Source: Oligoflexia bacterium (GTDB taxonomy: Bacteria; Bdellovibrionota; UBA1018). Taken from it: a stretch of DNA of 64,000 bases. Shown here one piece after another: positions 34,444-43,653 of the stretch. The stretch spans positions 62,001-126,000 of the forward strand of contig CAIZRG010000051.1 in NCBI GenBank assembly GCA_903935335.1, written 5' to 3'. The translations under genes and the position numbers were made by a program. The stretch's first letter is position 1; each line of letters starts with the position of its first letter. The notes under the pieces were generated by a model. It saw only the letters and a program-made list of their open reading frames with translations. It was not told the origin of the DNA and searched no databases.

Positions 34444-36621
34444 TCACTCCCACCCAACTTCCTCTTTGACTTGATACGAATCTACCCTAAAAAGAGTATC
34501 CACGGAAAACTCAGAAGATACCACCTCAAGCTCTCCAGTAGAAGTAATCCAGTAAAACTCCCCTAAAAGCTCCACCAGATAGGCTGATTGACCATTTTCC
34601 AATTTTGCTAAATAGAAATGACAGCTCATGGACTCCATAGATTTGACAAAAAGAGCTTCTTTAAACTCATCAAACTCACTCTCACTCAGACTAGAACCAA
34701 ACGCTTCCGATACATGACTTACATTCCTCCAATCAAAAACAGCTTGATTTTGAGCCAGTGACCGATACCAACTGGATGCTAAAGCTCTCTTATCAGAAAC
34801 AGAAACAATGAGGTGCTCAACGACTTTCTGACCCTGATAGCTTTCCAACTTCAACTCTCTTTGAATCGGATCTCTCTTAAAATTTCGAACGAAATTGAAA
34901 AATGAAGAAAACTCAATATATTCTCTTTTCTCAGTAGTTTTAAATTCTTTCACTTGTGTTTCTAGCTCTTCAACGCTTCTCTGATAATTTCTTACTCTAC
35001 TCTTTAAGTTTTCTTGATCTTTAGATTGTTTGGATTGTGATGAAAGTATCTTTGACAAGATTTTTTTTTCAGTTTCAGCAAGTTTTATTTTTTTTTGATA
35101 AATCTTAAAAAGCTCACTAAATTGAGGATTAAAGTAAGATAAAAGCTCGTGTTTTCGAGCTTGAAAAATTTGATATTTTTGATCACACTCTTCGAAAAAA
35201 ATTTTTTCAACTTTTAAAAGCTCTTCTTTGATCTTTAATATTTTTTCTTTTTTTTGATTTAAATTTTGAATAATTTCTAATATTTTGTTTTTATATAAAA
35301 AAATTTCCATCAACTCAAGAATCTCAATTCCTTGAGGACCTAACGCCATCTCCCAAAGTTGTTCGACAACAAATTCAGCTGTCTTTATGTCCTTGTTTTT
35401 TCTTAACCATATATTTAAAAATTTAGAAAATTTTTTATATTTATTAGAATAATCTGAACTTAACGTTAAATCTAACTGTTGTTCTTTTTTAGAAAATTCT
35501 TCTTTTGTCTTTAAATAATTACTTTGAAAATGATTTATGCTCCTGCAGATCGAAGACTTTCTTAAACACAAACTTAATTCAATTTTTTCCTTTGATTCAA
35601 AAAATTTATTTTTATGAAATTGAATTAATCTATTTTTATTTAATAAATTTTTAATAAAATTAAAAAACTCTTCAATTATTTTTCCATCTGAGTTATCAAC
35701 ATGAAGCCATGAGTTTTCAAATCTTTCATAAGCCATCTCATAATCTTTTTTATGTTTTTCGAATTCATTAAAAAGCGTAAGATCAATATCTTGAATGGGT
35801 GTTTTTTTTAGATTAAAATAAATATTAGAATAGCTTTTAAGTAAATTCAAAGAAGAGTCGATTAAATGCCTTACAAGAGAATAGTAAACTTGATGCATTT
35901 CTGTATTTTCAGAAATTTTCTTTTCTATGTTTTGAAATAAATTTTTCTTATCAGACAAAAACACAATAAATTCAAAAATTTCTAAACTGAAAGAATCAAT
36001 TTCAAGTTCAAGTTCCTTCTTTTTTTCCTCAAGATAAGTATTAAATTCGTCTTTAATTTTTAAAATTTCTCTAGCAAACCGTTTTTCTAACTGCATCCCC
36101 CTATCAAAATTGTTAAGCTGTTTTAAGTCTCGTTTAAATTTTTTTAATTTCTGAAAAAAATGATTGATCTTCTGTCTAAGAGATTTAGATATAAAATACT
36201 TCTCTTCTTCTAAAGGGGATAGAACTTTTATATCTTGAGAATTAATACAGCCATCATCTTCTTTATAAAAATAAATTTTTTGATTTAAATTTAAAATTTC
36301 AGCTTGATATTTATCAATGTTATTAAGAATTTTTATTTTTTTTTCATTGAAATTTTGAGCTATACTTTTTAATTCTAAGTTATATTGTTCATGAATCATT
36401 CTTAACTGAGAAAGTAAATATATTTTACTTTCATTTGGAAGAGATTCAAGGAAATTTTCATATTCAAAAACAAGTTTTTTTGAATATTCGATATATTCTT
36501 TATCTAATTGACTTAAAGTTGACTGATAAATCGGCTGAAAAGTAGCTCTAGAAGGCTTCGAGAGAGTCAGCAAGAAAAACGTAAATATAGAAATCCAAAA
36601 GAATCGAGTTTTTTTTCTCAC
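34444..36621 (-). CDS. Long exported coiled-coil protein, unknown family
   Basis: The preferred start is GTG at 36621, with AAGAGGAG 7 nt upstream, giving 725 residues. A TTG at 36696 in the same frame would add 25 residues but lacks a signal. VRKKTRFFWISIFTFFLLTL then SKPSRA is a signal peptide. Residues 40-590 are Lys/Glu/Phe-rich coiled coil. The last 130 residues form a compact domain of unknown type (RALASSWYRSLAQNQAVFDW; FYLAKLENGQSAYLVELLGE). The DNA is far more AT-rich than the adjacent rpsB. Many A/T runs of 8-9 nt occur, including one (A8) in codons 2-5. It resembles in style, not in sequence, the split secreted protein at 8057-9872. Confidence 0.65.
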   Translation of the reverse strand: MRKKTRFFWISIFTFFLLTLSKPSRATFQPIYQSTLSQLDKEYIEYSKKLVFEYENFLESLPNESKIYLLSQLRMIHEQYNLELKSIAQNFNEKKIKILNNIDKYQAEILNLNQKIYFYKEDDGCINSQDIKVLSPLEEEKYFISKSLRQKINHFFQKLKKFKRDLKQLNNFDRGMQLEKRFAREILKIKDEFNTYLEEKKKELELEIDSFSLEIFEFIVFLSDKKNLFQNIEKKISENTEMHQVYYSLVRHLIDSSLNLLKSYSNIYFNLKKTPIQDIDLTLFNEFEKHKKDYEMAYERFENSWLHVDNSDGKIIEEFFNFIKNLLNKNRLIQFHKNKFFESKEKIELSLCLRKSSICRSINHFQSNYLKTKEEFSKKEQQLDLTLSSDYSNKYKKFSKFLNIWLRKNKDIKTAEFVVEQLWEMALGPQGIEILELMEIFLYKNKILEIIQNLNQKKEKILKIKEELLKVEKIFFEECDQKYQIFQARKHELLSYFNPQFSELFKIYQKKIKLAETEKKILSKILSSQSKQSKDQENLKSRVRNYQRSVEELETQVKEFKTTEKREYIEFSSFFNFVRNFKRDPIQRELKLESYQGQKVVEHLIVSVSDKRALASSWYRSLAQNQAVFDWRNVSHVSEAFGSSLSESEFDEFKEALFVKSMESMSCHFYLAKLENGQSAYLVELLGEFYWITSTGELEVVSSEFSVDTLFRVDSYQVKEEVGWE

Positions 36622-36717
36622 TCTAGAACTCCTCTTAAAAATTAGCTCGTTGCGCAATCTAACAAAGATTCTAGGAGATTCAATAAGGAGATTCAATACT
36701 GAACCCCCTTAAAATCT

Positions 36718-38475
36718 TTAAATTTCTCCAACCAATAATGCCGAAAAACTTCTCCCAAAAGGATACCCCTGGATCATCTCAATGGATCGATTTAAACTGT
36801 TTTCCACTCGCCCAGACAGAGTGATTCCTCCACCCATAAACCAACTCATTCCTAAATCGAGTGACAAATAAGAAGGGAGCCTATCTAAAGAAGATACTTG
36901 ATAGAGCTGAGAACTGACGTAACGAGCAAAAACAGAAAGCTCCCAAAATCTCAATTCTTGGTTTGAATGTAAACACATACCCAAAATATTCATTAAAGCA
37001 GGCACATAAGGAAACGAGGTCTGAAGCTCAGAAAGATGAGAGTCCGATAGAGTCATCTTATTCGTGATGTCAAGAGCAGAGCTGAGTCTTATTTTTCCAT
37101 TACTGCTCAAAGCAACAACAGTAGCACTATCCAGATTATAGGCGCTTGCGGCTTTTAAAACTCGGGGATCTTTTCGAAGCTGACCATAAAATTGAATAGA
37201 TAGCTCAGCTCCCCTCGTCTTTCTCTGCCAACCTAAAACTGCAGTCCAGTCAGTTTCAGCCTTGAGGTTTGGATTTCCCTTAAAACTAGTGAAGTTTGAG
37301 TAACGATCCAATAAAGTTGGGATTTGTTTAGAATAGGTCATTCGAGAGTAGAACAACTGCCTACCCTTCTCACACTCCACCCTTGCCCCAACGCTTCCTT
37401 GGGGATAAAAACCATAGTCCGTGATCCAAATCCCTTGAATCATAGGTTCAAACGATAGGAATCCTAAGTCCATCACTCTTGAGAACTGAAAATTGCCAGT
37501 CCCTTGTGAGGTCGTTTGAAAATCATTAGACACATAATCTGCTTTTCTACCACTCCCACTGATCTTCCACTGATCGACCCCATAAGCTGTTTCTAAACCC
37601 CATTGGGTCGATCGCGACTGATCAGAAAAAGACACAAGGGGATCTTCAGAATTAAATTGATTAAGGGATGAATAATCAAAAAAAAGACTCGTTTTTAAAA
37701 AATGATTTTTTCTCCATTGAAAATCATTCTGAAGAACTGGAATGACTCGGAAAGTATGCATTCGAGTTTGAGGAGTAGGCCAACTCGTTGAACCCGGTGT
37801 TTCAGCAGTTAAGTCAGTCGCCAGCAGGTGCAAAGACCCTAAATAGGTTCCTTCTCCCCAGCGACTACTGAGCCCTCCACTAGGTCCCACAACCCTGACA
37901 CTCGAATAGCCTGCTACCAAAGCTGTGTTTTTTCCCTTTGCAGCTACTGAAATCTGATTGAGACCCGTAGTTGAATAAAACTCAGTCCATCGCCCTATAA
38001 AACCAGACTGAGTAATCGCTTCTTCAGTCCAGGATACAAGCCTCAAACTTGCAGTGGAAGCAGAAGAATTGAGAGAATTTAAGACAGGCCCTGATTGATA
38101 TTGATAAGAAGACCACAAAAACTGAGGAAAAATAGACAAATCAAATCCTCCTCCTTGAGGAGAATTCAGCGAAACCCCAAAAGCCTGTACATCAACCTCT
38201 TCGGATGACAAACCCACCCCCCTCATTTGAGCTAAATTCCCAGGCTTTCCACTGGTTGTCATAGGAACTGCAAGTTGATTTTGAAGAGTGTTTTGCAAAA
38301 AACCGCTTCCAGAGTTTAAAGAAGTCACCCCCGTTTGAGCAGGTACCGCAAAATCCTGTTGTACCACCTCCTCCGTGGCACCTAATTTCACAACCAGAGG
38401 GAGTTCATAGTCGGCTTGAGAGTGAGCTTGAACCACTGGGATAAAAAATAAATACCCTATGAAGCAAAAAACCAC
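36718..38475 (-). CDS. TonB-dependent receptor-like outer-membrane protein
   Basis: A 585-residue protein with signal peptide MVFCFIGYLFFIPVVQAHSQ, a plug-like region (LAQMRGVGLSSEEVDVQAFG, SLNSPQGGGFDLSIFPQFLW) and about 22 barrel strands. These end in NRSIEMIQGYPFGRSFSALLV. It resembles BtuB/FepA-class receptors. The plug is short and a clear TonB box was not located; EEVVQQDFAVP (about 32-42) is a possible site. GTG start at 38475 with AGGGAG 6 nt upstream. The substrate is unknown, and TonB/ExbBD are not in the window. Confidence 0.7.
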   Translation of the reverse strand: MVFCFIGYLFFIPVVQAHSQADYELPLVVKLGATEEVVQQDFAVPAQTGVTSLNSGSGFLQNTLQNQLAVPMTTSGKPGNLAQMRGVGLSSEEVDVQAFGVSLNSPQGGGFDLSIFPQFLWSSYQYQSGPVLNSLNSSASTASLRLVSWTEEAITQSGFIGRWTEFYSTTGLNQISVAAKGKNTALVAGYSSVRVVGPSGGLSSRWGEGTYLGSLHLLATDLTAETPGSTSWPTPQTRMHTFRVIPVLQNDFQWRKNHFLKTSLFFDYSSLNQFNSEDPLVSFSDQSRSTQWGLETAYGVDQWKISGSGRKADYVSNDFQTTSQGTGNFQFSRVMDLGFLSFEPMIQGIWITDYGFYPQGSVGARVECEKGRQLFYSRMTYSKQIPTLLDRYSNFTSFKGNPNLKAETDWTAVLGWQRKTRGAELSIQFYGQLRKDPRVLKAASAYNLDSATVVALSSNGKIRLSSALDITNKMTLSDSHLSELQTSFPYVPALMNILGMCLHSNQELRFWELSVFARYVSSQLYQVSSLDRLPSYLSLDLGMSWFMGGGITLSGRVENSLNRSIEMIQGYPFGRSFSALLVGEI

Positions 38476-38605
38476 AGAATCTCCCTTAAATCACTCTTGG
38501 AGAATGATAAGACTACTTTCGAATCTTAAAAAAAGATACCCTGAGTCAAACCTGTTTTAAAAAAATTCATAGGCATTCTACTCGATTTCAGAATAATGAA
38601 GGACA

Positions 38606-39388
38606 ATGCTCCATTGGCTTTCATTAAAATGCATTCTTGTTATTGGAATTTGGATTGCACTATTCAACTTCATAGGTTGCAAACCTGAAAAAATGAGTCC
38701 TCCTGATCCGATCCCTGAAAGACCTAACTCCTATGTCTTTGATGAATTGCACATTTTGAGTCCAAAGATGCTTCGCTTGCTAGAGTCTCTTCTCATTGAG
38801 CACGACCACCTCACAGGAGAACAATGCCTCATTGGAATTTTTAAAACTCTAGGCAATCAATCCCTCGAAGATCGAACCCACCAGATTTTTTTAAAATGGA
38901 AAATAAAAAAACGGGATACTGGAAAGGGTCTTTTACTTGCTATTTATCTTGAACAAAAAAAAACAAAATTAGAAGCTGGACTGGGTTTATCCTCTATACT
39001 CACCGACTCAGTCAGCAACGCAATCACTTCTAAGATTCAAGTTAAAAAAAGTAATTCGCTCTTTTACTTAGGGTCCTTGAGAGAATGCATTTTTGAAATT
39101 CTTGAGCTTCTAAACAGTCCAGTCATCCAAAGTGGAAAAACACCCATATTTCTTCAAGAGGAGGATTTCCCCTCAGCTCAAATTGAATGGCCCCCACTTT
39201 TTCTCTTCTTTGGGGCTGTCCTTCTCTTGCTTACTCTTTTTCATCTTCTATCCCGGGAAGCACATTTTACAAAAGACAGTTGGTTTAGGCCGTCTTTATG
39301 GAAATCTATAAAAAATAGATGTATTTTGAAAAATCATGACTCCAATCATCGAGCCAACGACCGAGGAGGAACTGTAGGTCAGTGGTAA
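38606..39388 (+). CDS. TPM-domain lipoprotein
   Basis: A 260-residue protein. The signal peptide ends in a lipobox (IALFNFIGC), with Cys about residue 25. A TPM/TLP18.3-Psb32 domain follows (VFDELHILSPKMLRLLESLL, GKGLLLAIYLEQKKTKLEAG), then a membrane helix (about 198-216, LFLFFGAVLLLLTLFHLL) and a basic tail. TPM domains are linked to membrane-protein quality control or phosphatase activity. The next gene encodes a second TPM-like domain. Promoters of this and the divergent TonB-receptor gene lie in 38476-38605. Confidence 0.75.
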   Translation: MLHWLSLKCILVIGIWIALFNFIGCKPEKMSPPDPIPERPNSYVFDELHILSPKMLRLLESLLIEHDHLTGEQCLIGIFKTLGNQSLEDRTHQIFLKWKIKKRDTGKGLLLAIYLEQKKTKLEAGLGLSSILTDSVSNAITSKIQVKKSNSLFYLGSLRECIFEILELLNSPVIQSGKTPIFLQEEDFPSAQIEWPPLFLFFGAVLLLLTLFHLLSREAHFTKDSWFRPSLWKSIKNRCILKNHDSNHRANDRGGTVGQW

Positions 39389-39426
39389 CCCTCTGTAGAA
39401 TACCTCTATGAAAGGACCTTTCCTGA

Positions 39427-39789
39427 ATGCTATCACCCATTCTAGCTGCCATTACTGAAGCTGAGCAGGGCACTACTGGTCAAATCCGAGTTCATCTTTC
39501 TCAAAGATGGATAGAGCCCAACCCTTACCGACGAGCAAACACTCTATTTAGCTGCTTCGGATTATCAAAAAATCTTCACCACAATACAATTTTGATTTAT
39601 TTAAATTTAAAATGCAGAAAATTTGCGATTCTAGGAGACTATAAAATTAATCATGCCGTCGGCTCTCATTTCTGGAAATCTATAGGAGAGAAACTTCAAG
39701 AAAATCTGAGATCAACTCAAAGTGAAAGAGCTATTGCCCTTGTCATCCAAGACTTAGGCACTACTCTACGCAAGCATTTCCCAAAATAA
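39427..39789 (+). CDS. Small TPM-domain protein
   Basis: A 120-residue TPM-fold protein without signal peptide (ILAAITEAEQGTTGQIRVHL; NTILIYLNLKCRKFAILGDY; VGSHFWKSIGEKLQENLRS). It is about the minimal domain size. The start is ATG 39427 with AAAGGA about 8 nt upstream. It follows the TPM lipoprotein by 38 bp, a pairing common for this family in operons with LemA, although no lemA is present. Probably cytoplasmic or membrane-peripheral. Confidence 0.75.
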   Translation: MLSPILAAITEAEQGTTGQIRVHLSQRWIEPNPYRRANTLFSCFGLSKNLHHNTILIYLNLKCRKFAILGDYKINHAVGSHFWKSIGEKLQENLRSTQSERAIALVIQDLGTTLRKHFPK

Positions 39790-39869
39790 AGTCTGATTTT
39801 TCTTTCTTCATTTCTAAAAATATGGTTTGAATCCAGTAATCACAACTACAATACAAAGGAACCCTTTTT

Positions 39870-40319
39870 ATGGATATGAAACCTAGTGATTCAAAGAAAA
39901 TAATTCGCTCTGAAATTACTGAATGTTTAGTCCAAATTTTTCAATCTGAAATGTCTGGAATTATTCGATATCTTCATTATTCTTTTATGATCATGGGTCA
40001 CAACCGAATACCTATTCAAAAGTGGTTTCGTAGCCAAGCTCAAGAGAGTATGTCTCATGCAACCTTGATTGGAGAAAAAATCACTTCCTTAGGGGAACAC
40101 CCCCCTCTGGCCACTACACGAATAGAAGAAACAAATCTTCATTCTGTCGATCAAATTCTGCAAGAAAGTTTAGATTTTGAACAAGCGACTTTATCTCTCT
40201 ATAAAAAACTTGCTCATCTTGCAGGAGAAGATATCGCTCTAGAAGAAATGGCCAGAGAATTTGTTCGGCAAGAAACTGAACACGTCGATGAGGTTCAAAA
40301 AATGCTCCGAACGCACTAA
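39870..40319 (+). CDS. Bacterioferritin-like four-helix protein
   Basis: A 149-residue ferritin-fold protein. Possible metal ligands are Glu27 (QSEMSGIIRYLHYS), His63 (SMSHATLIGEKI), Glu94-95 (LDFEQATLSLYKKL) and Glu/His of RQETEHVDEV near 130-135. The usual ExxH motif of helix B reads S-M-S-H, with Ser where bacterioferritins have Glu. The adjacent Glu59 might substitute. No heme-ligand Met was assigned. It may store iron or bind another ligand. It ends 4 bp before ribD. Confidence 0.7.
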   Translation: MDMKPSDSKKIIRSEITECLVQIFQSEMSGIIRYLHYSFMIMGHNRIPIQKWFRSQAQESMSHATLIGEKITSLGEHPPLATTRIEETNLHSVDQILQESLDFEQATLSLYKKLAHLAGEDIALEEMAREFVRQETEHVDEVQKMLRTH

Positions 40320-40323
40320 ATTC

Positions 40324-41610
40324 ATGACGATAGGTCTACAAGACGGATTTGCATTTGGAGGACCGCTTCATTTCATTCTGCCTGAGTTCTTACTGAAGAC
40401 TCAACGGGTTTCTGAGTTCAGCAAACCTCAGTATGGAAGTGACGAATACTGGATGCTTCAAGCGTTCAAAGAGTCTCTTTTAGGTATAGGCATCTCTAAC
40501 CCCAATCCAACGGTAGGATGTGTTTTAGTTGATTCTTCAGGTACAGAAATAGCTAGAGGACATACTCAAGCCTATCCTGGATGTCATGCTGAACGGGATG
40601 CTTTCAATCAACTTCACGGCTTTTCTCAATGGGTGGGTAGCACAGCTTACATCACGCTAGAGCCATGTAGCCATCAAGGGAACCAACCTCCCTGCGTTGA
40701 TTTATTGATAGCTTCAGAAATAAAGCGAGTGGTCATTGCCCGGTTTGACCCTAATCCTTTAGTGAGGGGAGCTGGAATTAAAAAACTTCAGGAAGCGGGT
40801 AAAGAGGTAGAGCTAGGACCATTTAAGGCTGAATCAACGGCATGGAATTTTCCCTTCTTTGCTTACCAAACCCTAAAGAGACCTGTCATTGCATTAAAAT
40901 GGGCTCAGACCTTAGATGGTCAACTCACAGATGACTCTTTTCACTCTCAATGGATTTCGGGGGATTGTGCAAGAGCTTACACCCATTGGTTGAGACAACG
41001 ATACGATGCCATTCTAGTGGGGGGACAAACAGTACTCACGGATGCACCTCAACTCACTGCCCGAAACTGTGCTCATCTTGATCCATCTCAACCCCTGGCT
41101 CAACCTTTACCTATGGTGTTTGACCCTCAAGGACTTTGCCTCAAATTGGACGTCGCCGCTCAGAAACGACTCAAAGATCGTACTTTTTCAGAAAGTCGAA
41201 CTGTCGTTTATATTACACTCGAATCCACTCTCAACCTTTACCCTTCACCTTGGATCGAAAGACAAAAAAATATTATCCTACTCAAACTACCTGGAACTCA
41301 TCTGCTTTCAGAGCTGATCAACTTGTTTGCAGGAGCGGAAGTGACAAAAGCATTGGGTCACCCACTTCAAAGCGTGATGATTGAAGGGGGCCCAAAAACT
41401 TTGACTTCTTTCTTAAATTCTGGACTTGCAGATCTTCTCCATGTCATCATCAGTCCAAAAATCACTGGAGGATTAAAAAATCGGATCTATACCCACAGAC
41501 TCCTCCAAGAATCTGAGAAATTTCAACTCGTTTCAACATCCCGTCTGGGCGATGATCTTCTCATAGAACTTATCCCGTCTCAACTTTACTCTCAAGTCTT
41601 TCAAAACTAA
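40324..41610 (+). CDS. ribD: Bifunctional riboflavin biosynthesis deaminase/reductase RibD
   Basis: About 428 residues from the ATG at 40324; the frame is open to 40261 inside the previous gene. The deaminase domain has PGCHAERDAF and LEPCSHQGNQPPC zinc motifs, followed by a reductase domain (RPVIALKWAQTLDGQLTDD, ILVGGQTVLTDAP, MIEGGPKTLTSFL). It performs steps 2 and 3 of flavin synthesis from the GTP-derived pyrimidine. ribE/ribBA/ribH are not adjacent and no FMN riboswitch was seen. The N-terminal 40 residues before YWMLQAF are extra. Confidence 0.92.
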   Translation: MTIGLQDGFAFGGPLHFILPEFLLKTQRVSEFSKPQYGSDEYWMLQAFKESLLGIGISNPNPTVGCVLVDSSGTEIARGHTQAYPGCHAERDAFNQLHGFSQWVGSTAYITLEPCSHQGNQPPCVDLLIASEIKRVVIARFDPNPLVRGAGIKKLQEAGKEVELGPFKAESTAWNFPFFAYQTLKRPVIALKWAQTLDGQLTDDSFHSQWISGDCARAYTHWLRQRYDAILVGGQTVLTDAPQLTARNCAHLDPSQPLAQPLPMVFDPQGLCLKLDVAAQKRLKDRTFSESRTVVYITLESTLNLYPSPWIERQKNIILLKLPGTHLLSELINLFAGAEVTKALGHPLQSVMIEGGPKTLTSFLNSGLADLLHVIISPKITGGLKNRIYTHRLLQESEKFQLVSTSRLGDDLLIELIPSQLYSQVFQN

Positions 41611-41709
41611 GAGCTCCACTCAGATCATCTAAGGACCTAGAGCTTCCAAAAACATTTCCTGGAGCACTATCTCTGTTCATCTGCTATAAGGCTATCGGGG
41701 GTTACCTGC

Positions 41710-43653
41710 ATGAGCAATAGATTCATGTTATGGAAGAAAACAAAAAATTGGATTAAAAAGTTTGAACAACCTCTCATTCTTTTAATAGGGTCAACGAGTC
41801 TCACATTCTCACTTTTTAATTTGGATTTTAACTTTTTAGAAGCCAACCTCTACGATCTTAGAGTCTCTCGAGGGTATCAAAACTCTCCTGACCCCAATAT
41901 CGTCCTAATCACACTCGATGATGCAACCACCAAGGAACTGAATGAGTTTTCACCATTGACTCTTGATTTTCACGTTCAACTTCTAGAAGTCTTAGAAGGA
42001 AATAACCCAAAAGCAATCGGATACTTAATTGACATGAATCATGTCAACCAAGTCAATCCAGAAGTTTTCAAAGCAGGGTGGGCAGCCCGGTTTCATCAAA
42101 CAGCAAAGCGAATAGAATCCAAGGGTACAATCTTTCTTCTAGGTACACCTTTTGATGTGACAGGAGAAACCCTTCCACCCTTTCCTCTGAACACACTTGA
42201 GCACGCTGTGGCAGTTCTTCATAAAGACGGCAACGTCTTTTCAGAAGATAAAATTACTCGTCGAGCCTTACTCACTCTTGACGATAAACCTGCATTTCAT
42301 CTACTATTGGCCAAACAATTGGGGCTTATTCATCAAGATGAGCTGCCCAGCGGAAACTTCTATGTTTCTCAAGTAGACGGAAACTATTTTTTCTTTCGAT
42401 ACCATGGCAGTACTGTGATTAATCCTAAAAAAAAATCTGAATTCTCTTACCCTAGGCACTCTTTTATTGATGTTTTAAATCACCGAATTCCTCCAGGTAG
42501 CCTCAATCAAAAAATTATTTTAGTCGGCACACTCTCCTCAGACGATTCTTCAGACTTTGCTTTCACTCCTTATTCTAAAAATTCTTTTACAAATCCAAAA
42601 CTCACCATTCACGCCAATATACTGGATTCAGTGATTCATCAAAATGGAATTAAAAGAGCCCCTCAACTAGTAAATTGGATTGTTACCTTTGTAGTCACGA
42701 CCAGTGTTTTGTGGTGGATCATGACTTCGACTCCTGTTTATGGTGTCTTTGCTACTTTCTTTCTCTCTCTTGCTTTTATCCTCATCAATCAAGCACTCTT
42801 TCAAATAAAAAACATATGGATTCGAGAAAGCCAACCCCTTGTCGGCATTTTTGTTGCATATTATCTAACTATTCCTTACAGATTAATAAAAGAATATAAA
42901 AAAAGGTGGGAATATCAGAAAAAAAACAACCTTCTCACTCAAGTTGAGGAATTAAAAACTAATTTTCTCTCGCTCGTCACTCATGATCTCAAAACACCTG
43001 TAGCCAGAATCCAAGGATTAGCTGAAGTCTTACTCAGAAACACAACAGAACGTTTACTTCCAAAAGATAAAAAAACAATTCATCATATTTTTATGGCAAC
43101 TGAAGAACTGAATCACTTCATTTCAAGTATCTTAGAACTGAGTCAAGTAGAATCCAATGCATTACAGATCCAGCTCGAATCAAAAGATCTCAACCAACTC
43201 ATTGAAAGAACAATTACAGGATTCCAAGCGCAAGCACGAGCGAGAAAAATAGAAATTCAATATGAACTAGAACCCTTATTTCCGGTCAAAATTGATTCTT
43301 CACTTATTTCAAAAGTTTTAAATAATTTGATTGATAATGCTATAAAATATTCTAAAATAGGCTCTAAAATTTTTATTAAGTCCCAAGAGAAAAATAATAA
43401 AGTTGAAATTTTAATTAAAGACCAAGGGATTGGAATGACACAAGAAGAATGTAAAAATTTATTTACCCGCTTCTATCGAGCAAAAAATGACACCACCACT
43501 ACGATCACAGGAACTGGTTTAGGTCTGTATTTAACAAAATACTTCATTGAAGCACACCATGGGACTGTCGAGGTAGAGAGCAAGAAAGACCAAGGCAGCA
43601 TATTTAAGATTTATTTACCAATTTATGCTACAGAGGAGATGATCCATGTTTAA
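41710..43653 (+). CDS. CHASE2-domain sensor histidine kinase
   Basis: A 647-residue membrane kinase. One helix at about 20-38 is followed by an extracytoplasmic CHASE2 domain (YDLRVSRGYQNSPDPNIVLI; TIHANILDSVIHQ), then three helices (about 315-390), a short coiled coil and the kinase core. The H-box is FLSLVTHDLKTPVARIQG, the N-box LNNLIDNAIKYS, and the G boxes are DQGIGM and GTGLGLYL. It would sense an external cue and phosphorylate the regulator encoded next; the two genes overlap by 8 bp. Confidence 0.93.
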   Translation: MSNRFMLWKKTKNWIKKFEQPLILLIGSTSLTFSLFNLDFNFLEANLYDLRVSRGYQNSPDPNIVLITLDDATTKELNEFSPLTLDFHVQLLEVLEGNNPKAIGYLIDMNHVNQVNPEVFKAGWAARFHQTAKRIESKGTIFLLGTPFDVTGETLPPFPLNTLEHAVAVLHKDGNVFSEDKITRRALLTLDDKPAFHLLLAKQLGLIHQDELPSGNFYVSQVDGNYFFFRYHGSTVINPKKKSEFSYPRHSFIDVLNHRIPPGSLNQKIILVGTLSSDDSSDFAFTPYSKNSFTNPKLTIHANILDSVIHQNGIKRAPQLVNWIVTFVVTTSVLWWIMTSTPVYGVFATFFLSLAFILINQALFQIKNIWIRESQPLVGIFVAYYLTIPYRLIKEYKKRWEYQKKNNLLTQVEELKTNFLSLVTHDLKTPVARIQGLAEVLLRNTTERLLPKDKKTIHHIFMATEELNHFISSILELSQVESNALQIQLESKDLNQLIERTITGFQAQARARKIEIQYELEPLFPVKIDSSLISKVLNNLIDNAIKYSKIGSKIFIKSQEKNNKVEILIKDQGIGMTQEECKNLFTRFYRAKNDTTTTITGTGLGLYLTKYFIEAHHGTVEVESKKDQGSIFKIYLPIYATEEMIHV

